This document shows positions 1 to 11,476 of a stretch of 64,000 nt of DNA, piece after piece. Source of the stretch: Hawksworthiomyces lignivorus. Its lineage: Eukaryota > Ascomycota > Sordariomycetes > Ophiostomatales > Ophiostomataceae. The notes beneath the pieces were generated by a model. The model ran no database searches and had not been told where the DNA came from. It saw only the letters and a list, made by a program, of their open reading frames with translations. The stretch covers positions 62,001 to 126,000 of the forward strand of contig NTMA01000051.1 of assembly GCA_002917075.1 (NCBI GenBank). The letters are read 5' to 3'. The position numbers and the translations under genes are program-made. Numbering within the stretch: the stretch's first letter is position 1; every line of letters begins with the position of its first letter.

Positions 1-1184
1 GAAGCTTATTCGGTGAGCTGCGCGAATTAGATTGGGGCGTGTATGTACAAAAGCAGATGCCCCCAGCTAGCCCCCTTACGTTCGCCCTCCAATACCAACA
101 CAGTCTTGTCATCTGGACCATGGAGCATGCTGGTCTAGCCTAGCCTGGCCGAGCTCATTTGCCTGCGTCACAGCTTGCTCCGAGCCTGTTGACACAAAAA
201 GAAATAAAACTGTATTCCACACAGGTGGTTTTCAGCGGGCGCCGACCGCCAAGCCTTTCCTTACAGAACCAAGTGTCTTAGTCCGTAACATGCAAAACAT
301 TGATGGAAAAGGCGAGATCTGACTGGCTTTCCTTGTCCTTGTTAGACTAATTTCACCATACAGGGCTAGATCTCCCCCAGGCCTGGGGTGAGAAGCCCGA
401 ACCCAGTGCCATCATTCCGCATCGTTTCTTTCCTTCGGCGTCGCCTTCTTATTTGCTTTTTCCTTCGATTCCCAACTCTGGGAAAAACTGGAGAGTACTT
501 TCTTTTCTTTTCACCAATGACCCCTGAAATTTCAGCTTGTCTTGGTTTTCCGTCGCTGAGCCGCCTCGTCCTTCATGGGCTCCCATTGCTGCGCTTGCTC
601 GTCCTCTCGTATAAATGCTCCTGGTGTCGTATTCTTCCCATGTCGTATCCTCGCTCCGTCCAACTCCGCCTCCTCTGCACATACGCGCAGCAATCATCGG
701 TCCAAACTCTGATCTGACTGCGTTTGCCAGTCGTTCATTAGCCTTTTCTGCCCTACACCACCACCCTTGTGAGCTGAGCACAGATCTTACCCATTTACAT
801 CTTACACGACGGAAGCCGGAAGAGCGCATACCGCAGCCTGCCCAGAACGATCCGAGACTATTCGTTCAATAGTCTGTCATATTCTTATTTCTGTTACGTG
901 TCGAGACCTGCTCGCCACCCGGGCCCAGCTTCATACGCACACGACGCAATATTCTCAGAACGGAGAAGACAAGAAAACGAGCCCACGAATACTGAGCTCC
1001 AGGCGAAGAGAGGGACAGACAACACCTCACTGAAAGAGGCCGAGCAAAAAAGCCGAGTAAGCACTTGGCTGCTTTAGGCAACTTCACTGTGTACCCCCGG
1101 AAGGAAACCAGGAAGGATTGCAGCCGCCATAAGCAAAACAAAAACAAGCAAACCAACCTACAATACATACAATACGCCGCAACA
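1..1184. other. Intergenic / upstream region
   Basis: No gene is supported here. The stretch from about 400 to 800 is rich in pyrimidines on the plus strand, and 1030-1184 is rich in A and C just before the first start codon, as is usual for fungal 5' leaders. Short open frames on both strands have no recognisable domain. It most likely holds the promoter and 5' UTR of the gene starting at 1185. Confidence 0.5.
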
Positions 1185-2591
1185 ATGCCTGTAGTTGTCG
1201 CTTCTTCGTCGTCGTCTCCTCCTCCACCACATCTACCGGAGAGTGACATCACTTGGGAGGCTCCCCAACCAGGACAGCAGCTTCGTCTCCTGCGAGGGCT
1301 GCTCACCACCCACACATCCTACTGGCTGCTTTTGACAGCGCTCATTGTCATATTCAGCCTGCTCGTTGTGGCCACCAGAATCCCATCTCTGCCGCTCATT
1401 CATAAAAGGACCTCGCTGCTACATGGTGGAGAACAGAGAGACGGCAAAAAGAATCACCTGAAGGATTCTCTGCGGCACAAACAGCATCCTCATCTTCCTC
1501 GCAAGGAATCCGACTTAACTTCTCTGAGCACAGCAGGCTGGCCATCATCAACCAAGGCAGAGGGGCAGCCGCGGTTATATCAGCACCAGGGTCTCCTGCC
1601 GACGGGGTCAGGGCTCCTCAAGATGACGGGAGATGAGACATCACGTGGAATAAGCAACATCAGCACGAGCAAATCGACAAGGGTGACCACGACGGACGAG
1701 GAACCGTCCGTCTTCACCAGAGATACTTCCGTAGAGAATCTAAACGACACCCCAAGTGACAGGAGATACTCTCCTATTCATGCAACACCCATAGCTAGCA
1801 GCTCAGGAGCATTCTCATCGACGTCTTTTCTGTCAAACCCGTCTGGCAACCAAGACATGGCAGGCCATGACGACGGCCGCAAACCAAAGTCCGGCAAAGG
1901 ACCATCCGCAGCAGATGCTACAGCAACAGATGCGGCTGCTGGCTTCCCGTTTGTTGCGCACCACCGGCCACCACCGCCCCCTCTGACGCCACCAACGCTA
2001 TCTGCATCCATCTTCTATCTCGAAGAGCGCAGCAGGCCAGGCTATGCAGCCTCCATCCCCCCCAACATGGAGACCGACCCCCAGGTCGCATTCATGTACC
2101 AGCCGAATCCGGATTATATCACGGACGTAGTGCTGACGGACGACGCTGCCGGTGCGTCAGGAGAGCCGTCCACTGCTCGGTCAACCTCGGGTTCGCCGCA
2201 GAGACGCAGCTACGCCAGAATGATTCCCATCCCGCGGGGCCCAGCGGCGTCTGCCATCGGGTCGCCGCAGTCGGCAAACGACGGACTCGCGTCGTCATTC
2301 CCGCCCACATCACCGCAGCTGCCTCCCCCACCGCCCCTGACGTCTTTCGCCCCGGGCGAGGTGGGAGATGACCAGATGGGTAAGATGCTCGTCGGCGAAG
2401 GCGACGACGGGGAAGTGGCGCGAGAAATCGGCGTGCGCGGGGAGATCATCTCCGTCCTGGACGACGCCGGCGCAGGCTGGAAGCGTCACACACGCGTCTA
2501 TGGCGGCGGCGTGTGCCTGGCGTGTCTGGCAGCCGAGAACGGCGGTGGCTTTTACGGAGAGAATGTGCCTCTTGAGGATCGGCGGTATTGA
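1185..2591 (+). CDS. Single-pass membrane protein of unknown function with a long disordered tail
   Basis: Intron-less, 468 residues. The start at 1185 is chosen because it lies in a good context (ACAATG) and begins just before the one hydrophobic segment; an in-frame ATG at 1065 would add 40 low-complexity residues. Residues 1-44 are Ser/Pro-rich, 45-64 form one strong membrane segment (LLLTALIVIFSLLVVA), and the rest is Ser/Pro/Thr-rich and mostly disordered. The last 40 or so residues are more structured and contain a motif around GGGVCLACLAAENGGGFYG. From memory this C-terminal block recurs in fungal hypothetical proteins; that is recollection, not a search. Topology is inferred as a single-pass membrane protein with the long tail on one side. 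No enzymatic motif is visible and no function is assigned. Confidence 0.75.
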   Translation: MPVVVASSSSSPPPPHLPESDITWEAPQPGQQLRLLRGLLTTHTSYWLLLTALIVIFSLLVVATRIPSLPLIHKRTSLLHGGEQRDGKKNHLKDSLRHKQHPHLPRKESDLTSLSTAGWPSSTKAEGQPRLYQHQGLLPTGSGLLKMTGDETSRGISNISTSKSTRVTTTDEEPSVFTRDTSVENLNDTPSDRRYSPIHATPIASSSGAFSSTSFLSNPSGNQDMAGHDDGRKPKSGKGPSAADATATDAAAGFPFVAHHRPPPPPLTPPTLSASIFYLEERSRPGYAASIPPNMETDPQVAFMYQPNPDYITDVVLTDDAAGASGEPSTARSTSGSPQRRSYARMIPIPRGPAASAIGSPQSANDGLASSFPPTSPQLPPPPPLTSFAPGEVGDDQMGKMLVGEGDDGEVAREIGVRGEIISVLDDAGAGWKRHTRVYGGGVCLACLAAENGGGFYGENVPLEDRRY

Positions 2592-3225
2592 GCATTGTCA
2601 ATAAATGGCATAGAATTTGAAAAAGGAATTCCCGTCCCGCCTTTTTCTCTTTCGTCTTTGACAGCGTCACATGCCTGTTTAAAACGTGCGCATATTCGAA
2701 TGGTTGCATAAGTGAAGTTGATGCCAGATTATTAATAGAAAACTCCATGGTATCACTACCAGCGAAATGATAACGAAACACATACGGGAAGGGCTGGGAC
2801 AGGACAAGGCTTGGGGGGAGGATTTGATGCTTCACCTTTTTAATACGGCGTTGGCGGCAGTGTTGATTGCACATTGATATTTGCTGTTGCTTAAAATAAA
2901 TACCATTCAGAACGGGCAGTTTATTCATTCATACAGGAGTCCTTTGAAAACCTTGCAGTGAATTGGAAGCATTGATCATACGCACAAAAGTGCGTATAGA
3001 AGTACGTTACATTCGGTATATTCGGTTTAAGTCACCGCTTTGCACGGAGCACACAGGTTATAGGCTGTCACAGCCTTGTCCGCCCCGCAAAGAAATACAT
3101 ATATTATCTAAAATTCAAGTCATTTGCGAGATCAGGATATCTAGCATCACGGTTAGCATTTCACACAGTCTTCGGTGAAGAGAAGTGTCCCATTTGAATA
3201 TGACAAAAGAGATGCCACAAGAAAC
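2592..3225. other. Convergent intergenic region
   Basis: Lies between two genes that converge (plus-strand gene ending at 2591, minus-strand gene ending at 3226). It presumably holds both 3' UTRs. I see no gene, repeat or RNA in it. Confidence 0.5.
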
Positions 3226-4583
3226 TCACACTTGGAGAATCTGTCGCGAAACAGTCCAGTTGTCTATGTTTTTAATGTGCCTATCAAAACTCGGGTTCAG
3301 CACATACTCCGTTCCGTTGATCTGCAGAATTATATCGGATGGGTGGTGTGGCCAGTTGATCGAGATCGTCTCGTTGATGATTTTACTCATAGTGGCATGC
3401 TGGTTGTGATACTTAGCCTGGCGGCAGATGCGCTCGCGGCCCTTTGGCCACGTGAACAGGTCAATCCATGGAGGGTGCGGCTCAACAAGCTGAGATGGTG
3501 TTGGCCGCAACCACTCTGGCATGCTGTCATAGTTGGACTCGGTGGGCGAGATCAGCCACCGCACCACGGAACTCATCACATACAATATGGCAATCTGCTC
3601 TGGGAGCGTCGGCACGGTCATAACATGGATGATCTTGTTCACGATCGTGCTTGTGACAGGGCTTTGCGTAACGCCTGCTGTTGGATTGAGAAGGCTTTGT
3701 ATGCTAGGGAATGTCCGCTTCTGAAATTCTTGCACATTCCCGCCGCAAGACTCCAGAGAGCGGCGGCTTTGGAGCAAATTGATAATGACTTCGTCAAGAA
3801 GACAAGTCGCAGGCAGCTGGGGTGGTAGAGTTGACCAAACATGCTGGCCTTTGGCGACTGAGTAAACGAGGTGGGCATCTGCGGCAGGCGACGGAACACT
3901 ACTTGCGGGAAACGGCACGGATAACATGGGCGTTTGGAAAGAAGCCTTATCGTCAAAGCCCGGCATCCCCGGCCACATAGTAAAATCTGACAGAAGAAGT
4001 CAGCATATCGTCTTGAAAATAGAGGTCCACAGCCTATTCTAGTTATCTGACCTAAGCCTGGGAAATTAGCATCTATCATCTGCGTCAGCGTTGCCTCTAG
4101 ATTGTCATCCTCGCCCTGTCGTATCCGGGTAAGACCCGATGTGGAATCATTCTCCTCCACCAAAGGTGCATTTTCCTCCCATGTACTATCCGTTGAATCT
4201 TTCCTGTTGCCGCCGTTGGCGCTGGAGCTGCTGCTGTTGCTGCTGCTTCTGTCTCCGCTATTGCAGAAGTTACACGGCGGTGGCCCATGACGACATCCAC
4301 TGAGAACCAGTGCAGACGAAAGCTCCTGCATGAGGTGGCCATTCCTAATCTCCAGGTCTTGCACACGCTGTTGTAGATGTTCAATCAGAGCCTTTGTGCG
4401 CTGCCGGGCCTGCTTTTGGCTGAGCCGGTCTCCCTCACGCTTACGCCGCAGCTGTTCTGGCGTCAAGAAATCTACAGAGCGAAATTTAGGTCCTGGGGTA
4501 GTGTGTAGGTGCTGAGGCTTCTGGTCCGCCTCTTCAACCGAAGAAGAGGGAAATGGCAGCTGTGGAATGTCCTCTTCGGCCAT
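3226..4583 (-). CDS. bZIP transcription factor with DUF3425-like C-terminal domain
   Basis: Two exons, complement(join(3226..3986,4052..4583)), 430 residues; the 65-nt intron has donor GTCAGA and acceptor CAG, and phase is preserved. Residues 46-63 form a basic region (RRKREGDRLSQKQARQRT) followed by a leucine-zipper-like coiled coil at about 64-90. A His/Cys-rich patch (CRHGPPPCNFC) and a low-complexity Ser/Asn stretch follow. The second exon (about 178-430) looks like the DUF3425 domain found after many fungal bZIPs, with Trp/Pro-rich blocks such as WLRPTPSQL and PPWIDLFTWP. Role: predicted nuclear DNA-binding regulator; targets unknown. It is the nearest intact gene to the decayed P450 and MFS relics downstream, so it may once have served that locus. 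The family call is firm; the specific role is not known. Confidence 0.85.
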
Positions 4584-5419
4584 GGTATTATTAAAACTCC
4601 ATGGGATAAATTTTCTTCTATTAACAAGAAGAGGTGTAATTCTCTAATAAAATCGAATTCAGCATTTGAAGTAGACGATGAAATGAACGTGAGCATACCT
4701 ACCATCCATTACTCCGCTTCTTCCCCGGAATTGGAGATCCCCACAACTCCACTACTTAGGAGAACGACATGCAGAGGTGAAGCGCAGCAGTCATGCCAGA
4801 TTCAACGACTCGTTAGCTTCTTTTTAGAATGAGACAATAACCCTCCAAGTCCATGAGTCACTTTCGCACTCGTTGGTAACAGGTCGTCTTTAGCAAGCTA
4901 TTGATGCTAGAGTTAATACGATATCTGCAGGAGAGGCACTCACTGCCCTGTTCTTGTCTCTTCTTCAAATCAAATAGTTGGTATTATCTTTCTCATTCTC
5001 TAAGTCTATTGCGTCTAAGTAACGCAATAATATTTACCGCCTTTTTGGTTGTGGTCGCACTTCCGAAATGCAGGATATTGAATATCCGGCCTGTAGTATT
5101 AGATTAAACAGAAGCTATCAATAACACAAAACCACCAGTAACGTTAGTCCGTATCGTTGCAGTTGCGCTGAGTGAACTATGCTTATTTGCTGTGTAGTTT
5201 TGTCTTAAAAAAATAAGTGCAGTTTCTACTACAGCGGGTTGCACTTCTATTGCTTCTAATTCAGACTTTTGTCAACAATTCCAAAGTAGTAAAGCAATGC
5301 CAGCTTTGCTACAATAATCCGATTTCAATCCAAATCATACTAAAGAATCATACTAAAGAATCAGATCCGCGAATCAGTATATGCCTAGTATAGACGTGAA
5401 AGGGTTAATCGTCTTCATC
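4584..5419. other. AT-rich gene-poor region
   Basis: Contains the promoter of the bZIP gene (which starts at 4583 and reads leftwards) and then AT-rich sequence with no supported gene. Short open frames are frequent but show no domain. Part of a gene-poor stretch running to about 10.5 kb that also contains two decayed genes. Confidence 0.45.
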
Positions 5420-5580
5420 TTGAATCTCTACGCACATCCAGGGCTAGGTAAGAAACGGCTTGCTTTCTTTCCATTAATCCATTCATTCAAACCATGCTCG
5501 GAGCTAGAGACGTCCGGGTCCGCAAAATTCTTTGAGCTGTGTGCGATCGACCACATATTCACACCAACAGTTGTCTATGT
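5420..5580 (-). pseudogene. Cytochrome P450 relic (heme-binding end)
   Basis: Reading the minus strand from 5574, the translation gives VNMWSIAHSSKNFADPD, which resembles the fungal P450 stretch before the heme loop (usually a V-x-x-x-x-W...H..NF.DP pattern followed by F.PERW). After one frame shift, 5458-5426 reads PFLT*PWMCVE, matching the heme loop FxxGxRxCxG with the first Gly replaced by a stop, Arg by Trp and the last Gly by Glu, while the cysteine survives. The Arg-to-Trp and Gly-to-Glu changes are of the C-to-T / G-to-A type. Just beyond, another frame shows KMKTI, like the E-M-x-x-I helix after the heme cysteine. I cannot trace the N-terminal part with confidence. Alternative: chance resemblance, but three consecutive matching blocks make that unlikely. 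Confidence 0.6.
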
Positions 5581-7059
5581 AATATTATTACTCTTAGAAA
5601 GGAGAACGAGTCTCAGCTTTACTCCCTCACCATCTGTTGGACATAGCGACCTGTGATAGTGGACTTCTACCCAGGGATAACGACTAGCATCGTAATAGTT
5701 ATCAAATAGTAAATGCGGAATGTCTTGTCAGTACACGCCCCACGATAGGGCGGAGCTACCGCCACATCAGCGGTGATTACCTCCGGTCTTCAATAATCTT
5801 GAATAGAATATCTGGATATATGTATCTCTATGGCGATATACGGGTCGATTTCTACTTATTGCTATAAAATGCAACAGCTCGCCTCATGAATCAAATGTAG
5901 CAAATGGCCGAAGGAGATCCAACATGGACTTAGGACTTAATCGACGATTTATATGCTCTTACACTCTTAGTAGAAAAAGCGTATTTATTCGTGCACAAAT
6001 CGTGCGGAATGCAAAGTCACGGGGCAGAACCATCACAGTATCATGGTCACCAAACCGCCATTGCTCTCTCAGGTCTTCTGACGATTTACTGTCACAGCTG
6101 TAATCAGTTAGCGGACTTCCAAGTCAAACAAAACTGAAGACATATGCCGAGTTAAGATGCGGTTGCCATTCGCCAATATCATTTGTAGTAGACCTAGTTT
6201 AATCTTTGGAAGTACAATAAACCAAGCCGCGCGCGTCCCATCTCCTGACTCGCCAGCGCAACCTTGCGTTACACCTTACCCCATGTTGGTGTGCCATTCA
6301 ACAATGGGTGGTATTAGTTCTAGGTTTTGAAACAAACAGAAAAAACCCTCCTTACCTTCCCCAGGGAATAAGTATAGCCAGGCAAAAGATACAGGCCAAT
6401 GAACATGATTTCTTAGGAATCAAGAAACAGAAAGCAGGAACTGGGTATGCCTATAGTATTGCTTGCTTGTTTTTGGACAGGGCTAATATCCGGCTCCTGA
6501 ATTCTGCTATGTCTAGAAGTTGAGAACAGACTAGGTTCATAATTTTCACTCATAGAAGTACACCCTGAGATCTCCAAGGTGTGTAGTCAGAAATATAAAA
6601 GAAGGATACCTGGCTTTATTGTCCTTAGTTGCGAACACATCATTAACTGTGAGCTGTATTGCTCTGTATCTATAGTTCCCGGCTTTCTGTTTAGCTGTCT
6701 GAAGTCTCCGGACATATTTTTCTTTCTCCTTTACCTGTCATTTTTCTACTATCTCTATAACTATAAATATACCCCTATTTTTTCTCGCTACTCATATTAT
6801 GGAATCTAAAAACGTGGTTGAAGTTGATTATGCGACGGTAACGTGCATCACTTAGATTAGAAAGTTCAGCAAAATGTGAACGTCAAGCTCGGTTTTGTGG
6901 CTGAAGAGTCTACGCTTCCCTTAAGGTTGTGTTTATAGTCCCTTCTTTCTCGATATAATGATGGTTACCGGCGATGGTCTGATATTTGCAGCTGGTAGCT
7001 TTGGCTTTGGTATGTCTGATCTGATTCTGATCAACAATGGTATTGCCCAAGTATAGACA
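5581..7059. other. AT-rich gene-poor region between two relics
   Basis: No intact gene. Stop codons are dense in all six frames. It may include unrecognisable upstream remains of the P450 relic (on its minus strand) and of the transporter relic (on the plus strand), but I cannot align them by eye. Confidence 0.4.
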
Positions 7060-7965
7060 TCGATGGGTGTTGTTGCTGTGTACTTTTACAATGGCCATTG
7101 GGCTGCTTCTCGCCAGTCGTCTTAGTGATCTGTGTGGTCGGCGGGTGGGTATAATCCATGTCCTGCCCTTGATTCTAGTAAAATCTCTAGCAATATATAG
7201 ACCAACCTAATATTTTTTTTCGGCTCGGCCACACTCTCCTTGATTGGCAATATCCTAAGAAGCTAGAAATGTGAATACGCCCATAAGTCTAACCGGAGCC
7301 GCAACATCTGCTCAGCGGTCCTCTGACTTCATCACGAATGACATTCTGCTGATGAAAGTACGTCGGATAGGTCTTCATAGATCGTCCTCTCTTTACAGGA
7401 TCTAGCAGGTCTAGTACCGCTCTCTAGAAAATGGCGTGAAGTACGTCTCCGTGATTCTATTTTGCAAGTCTTGGGCTGGTTGTCTCAAAATCCGCTAGAT
7501 ATCAAGGCCCTTACCGCTGGTCTGAGACCTAAGTCGGCAGCTTCTTCGGCGGCTGAAACGAAGCATCGTCTTGTCCAATCCAGGCATTGAGCTTCTCGAC
7601 TAGCACGAGATCGATGCGGCAGCGGGAGGTAAATCTTTTCTGTCCCCTCATCCTCTGGTATGAAAGGGAAAAAAAGCTTGATGCAGTGTTTCCCATGCCG
7701 TTGGTTCTATTTGCTCAGCCATCTCCATCCTCGCCAGTGCAGCATACATCTCTGTCCTCAATAATCGCCTTGCTCAGACTGTTGCCACCATAGTGGTCCC
7801 GGCTCTGGAGCAGGCAAGACCTCCCTCCTCTTCTGTGCCGGCTTTCATTGCAGATTTCACAGCCGAATCCTTTGACGAAGTCCCTGGAACCAATGCGACC
7901 ATCCTCGCCAATGGGCCAGCTTGCCTACAAGGTGGCAAATCCAGACACATACGGCATAGTGTTTT
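7060..7965 (+). pseudogene. TRI12/DHA2-type MFS transporter relic
   Basis: Several separate plus-strand blocks, broken by stops and frame shifts, line up in the right order with an MFS drug/siderophore efflux protein. 7064-7144 reads MAIGLLLASRLSDLCGRR, the typical MFS loop motif (G.L.DL.GRR). 7262-7357 reads ARNVNTPISLTGAA and onwards, like the membrane segments after that motif. About 7586-7630 reads HEIDAAAGG after an in-frame stop. 7728-7915 reads AISILASAAYISVLNNR and then SFDEVPGTNATILA, and after another frame shift LAYKVANPDTYGIVF, which is the C-terminal end of this family. A plausible former intron lies at about 7630-7727 (GTAAAT...TTTGCTCAG). The gene is clearly dead. No function is expected. 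Confidence 0.65.
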
Positions 7966-9394
7966 ATTTTTATTTCCTTATTTATTTTTACAACGATTGC
8001 ATTCATAGCATCACGACCAATCCCTGTGTCTTCTATCTAAATGCGGATGAGAAGATGACGAGCTAGGGGATGGTAACATTGCACCGAAAGGCAGAAGGCA
8101 GAAGCCAGAAGATGCCGATATGCCAGCTTTAGTGCGTTTGGGGGCCTATCAGAGGCTTCTGAGTTTGCGGCGCTTTCTCTTGGGAGCTTTTGCCTACAAG
8201 CGGTTTGGGGCTGCCTGTGCCAGCAGCTTGTTGCCTGGCAGAGCCGTGCAGAAAAAGTGTTTATCTGAACCATACGGAAGACATGCAATAAACTGATTGG
8301 ACCGATGCGGAACGGAAGCTATTCCCTTTTGCTCCGTGCACTGTCCCGGAGTAATGGACTCCGTACAGTGTGCAATTTGAAGATATGCGCATTTGCATAC
8401 TGTAAATTTAATGAACCCAACTCGCTGATGTGGGGACAGGGGCTGGTTTACGTGTTTCTCCCAGAGGCAATAGCGTCCCTGCATCGCGCAGATCCGCCCC
8501 CTGATTGGCCCCCTATGGGGCAAGCGAGCACACGCAGCGCTTACTTTTGTGGTTGCCAGCAAGTTGTGTGGATGCGCGATCTTAGGAGGTACTTCTGCCA
8601 CGTAGTAGGGTTGTACCACAATTCAGTAGCGCTGCGTTCGGTTGCTTTTGTCTCGTGACTTTCCGACTCGTCTGGTACGCCCTACGAAGCTGTTTCAAAG
8701 TACCTAGTCACAATGGTTTTGTTTGGTCCCCCATTCCCCTTCTTTGTCGTGTTCGCCCGCTTCTATTGGTCAGCACTCATTGTGCTCGACTGGCGCGGAG
8801 TCACGCACGCATCGAAGGATCAGTGGGATGCGGTTCTTGGTGCCATTAGTGGTCTGCACTGTATACTTTTGGAATATATGGCCGTCGCACCAGAAAACTT
8901 GGTACTCACAATTCTCGACTGAACTTTCCCGCCTGCTACACATCATAAGCGAGGATCTTATTCTCTTCTGGCCATTTTGGCGATGCAGACTCGTCCCCCC
9001 TGAACATCCCCTGCTAGGCATTCCGCATGTCAACCTTTCTCTAACACCCCCTTAGGCGCTCGAACGTGCACGTTCGTTCGTATCGTATTCCAGGTATCCT
9101 CCTGTGGAATGAGCTGTGGCTGAATGGCAACCCCTGCAAGAGTGTGCCTGTTAATCTTCCTGTTGAGCAGATTGTCGTGTCTTCTTTCACGTAAGGTGCA
9201 AGCAACTGGTGCGGGTTTACTGGCACTGTACGCGAGACTAACTGTGGCGTTCGCTCACTTCTATCGCACATGCCATGAGGGAAAGGGGGTTCGTTCAAAC
9301 ACCCTAGCAGAGGTTTTTCTTCCTGGTAATAAACGGAAAGATCCACTTTTGCCAGCGCGCCATCCTGATTTCTGGCCAATCACTATGCTCTCCT
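7966..9394. other. Intergenic region without a supported gene
   Basis: Several open frames of 60-140 codons occur on both strands, but none shows a domain, a signal peptide with a credible mature part, or consistent splice sites. Base composition is less AT-rich than at 4.6-7 kb. It is probably distal promoter sequence of the gene at 10539 plus unrecognised relic DNA. Confidence 0.4.
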
Positions 9395-9720
9395 GCACTC
9401 CGTCCTTTCCCCTACCTTTTTTTCGCCCCTGTTTCCCTACTTCCCTTCGTCGTCGCCCTTTCCGTCCTCGCTCTCTCTTGGTCTTTCCTCTTTTCCTTCC
9501 TGTCTCTCGTCTTGCTCTCCTTCTTTTTGCTCTCCTTCTTCTCCCTTTCAACTATCACCAACCTTTCGTTCTCTCGCCTTTTACCCTTCCTCCCTTTTCT
9601 TTTTTCTTCTTCGTTTTCATTTTCTTTTTGCACTTCACCTTTCCCCGCGATCTGCCAATCGTTGCGGCGGCTTCTAGTCTTGTTGCGGTCTTTTCATTTC
9701 AACAAATAATACCCAATAAT
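9395..9720 (+). promoter_or_regulatory. Long pyrimidine-rich tract upstream of the Q-rich gene
   Basis: Over about 300 bases the plus strand is almost entirely C and T (for example TTTCCCTACTTCCC and many CTTTCCTCTTTTCC-like blocks). CT-rich blocks are common near transcription start sites in filamentous fungi. It lies about 0.8 kb upstream of the start codon at 10539, followed by a T-rich leader, which suggests a long 5' UTR, possibly with upstream open frames (for example 9994-10374) or a leader intron. The open frame through the tract itself is composition-driven. Confidence 0.5.
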
Positions 9721-10538
9721 TCAGTCTGATCGCCAGCACAAAGGAAAAGAACACCACCAAATCAACATCGACAACTTGGACAAGGGAAGAAAACAAGAGA
9801 AAAAAAAAATCCGCCTAGAAAAGAACAATCCAAAGCTGCGTCTTCTTGGCTTCTATCTTCGTTCTTCTTTAGATACAAGGATTCTGGGGAGGTTCTCAAC
9901 AGCAACAACATCACCATATTCTTTGCATCCACAATTGCTCTACTTTCTTTTACTTTTACATTCATTACATACTTAATTTTTTTTTCAACTCTTTTGTATT
10001 TTACTTACTCTCTTTTGCTCCTGGAACGACTCTTGCTCCTTGCAGACCATATCTCAAAGCATCGCTATCGATATTTGCATCTTCAGCTCGAGCTCGTCAT
10101 ATTTGCGACAATAATACTTTCCCTTTTGCGCGTCTGTCCTGCAAATCTGCATATTTCTCGACACTGCATCGCGTCTTGGTATACTACCGACCAACGGCTT
10201 GCGTCCGCTCATTCACTACTGCTTAATCTTCTGCATTTCGACAAAGTTCATTTTGGACTACAGCAAAAACGACGTTACACTGAAATCACTCTTCTCAAGA
10301 CGTCTCTGCATCCGTCATCGTCATTTCGATCAAGTCGTTTGACAATCCCGGTTCAAACTCGCGGTCGCACCTAATAGCCTCGATACCCCCGTCTGTTTTT
10401 TCTTCAATTGTAATTACTACACGCCGGCCGACACGAAAGCATTCTCAGACTTTTATCACATTTTTTCGCTTCTTTTCCTCAATTAGACTAAATCTCCCTT
10501 CACCAAAACCAAAACATACACCTATCAGACCTTGAGCA

Positions 10539-11417
10539 ATGGACGCAGGCGGTCTCGCTCAAATGTCTCACTCAACTTTCAACGGCCCCACCAACTTGGC
10601 CATGCCAAGCTCGGGTCTTGCCTCTCGTCGCGGCGGCCAGGCGATCAAGCCTCTGTCCTTTGAAGCAATCAAGGCAGGCGCTGATAAGGAGGCTCCCATC
10701 ATGACGCCGCGGACAAGTCGCTCGCATCTTCTTGCCGGCTTGAGAACGGCGCCCAAGTCAGCTACCGCTGCGACGTTCCCTCAGTCCCCGACTACGGCGG
10801 CTCCGATAAACCACACGCTCTCCCGCAATTCGGCTGCCTCTGGTCCTTATGGCGCTCCTGACAATGCGTTCAACGGCCCGAAGACCTCTCTTCCGCGCTT
10901 CGCTCAGGTTCAGACGTACAACAATAACAAGAACAACAATGGTGCAAATACTTACAATCAGCAGCACTATACTGCCGACCAAATCCTTGCTCCTCCCGAG
11001 ATTCAGCTGGACGAGAGCGATCCTTCGAACTTGGACACAGAATATGCCGAGCTAGTTGCGACAAACATGTACCTCGCTGCCCAGAAGCAGAGACTGCAGC
11101 AGCAGTTGATGTCCGTGCAAGCAGCCCAGCAACAGTTCCAGAATATGAGCCTCGGCAACAGCGCTGGTGCCCAGCATGTTCTGCAGCAGGCAGCGTATCA
11201 ACAGCTTCTGTATCAACAGCAACAGCAGCAGCAGCAGCAGATTCTGAACCCTGCCCTAGCTGCAGCTGGCAACGTTTATGCTGTCGTTGATCCTGTGACT
11301 GGCCAACAGACACTTTATGTTGGCCAGGGCGCCGCCCAGTTGAACAATCACTTTGTTGATCAATACAACGCGAATCTGCAGCAGCTTCAGCATCTCCAAT
11401 TGCTCCAGCAACAGCTT

Positions 11418-11476
<59 letters not shown>

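Noticed and set aside
7845..7965. Segment NPDTYGIV read as a sugar-nucleotidyltransferase (RmlA-like) motif
   Set aside because: The upstream blocks and the order of motifs fit the C-terminal end of a TRI12/DHA2 transporter, where AYKVANPD is expected, so the nucleotidyltransferase reading is coincidental.
9124..9729. 201-codon open frame across the pyrimidine tract
   Set aside because: Its Phe/Leu/Ser/Pro content is dictated by C/T-rich DNA; no structure is expected.
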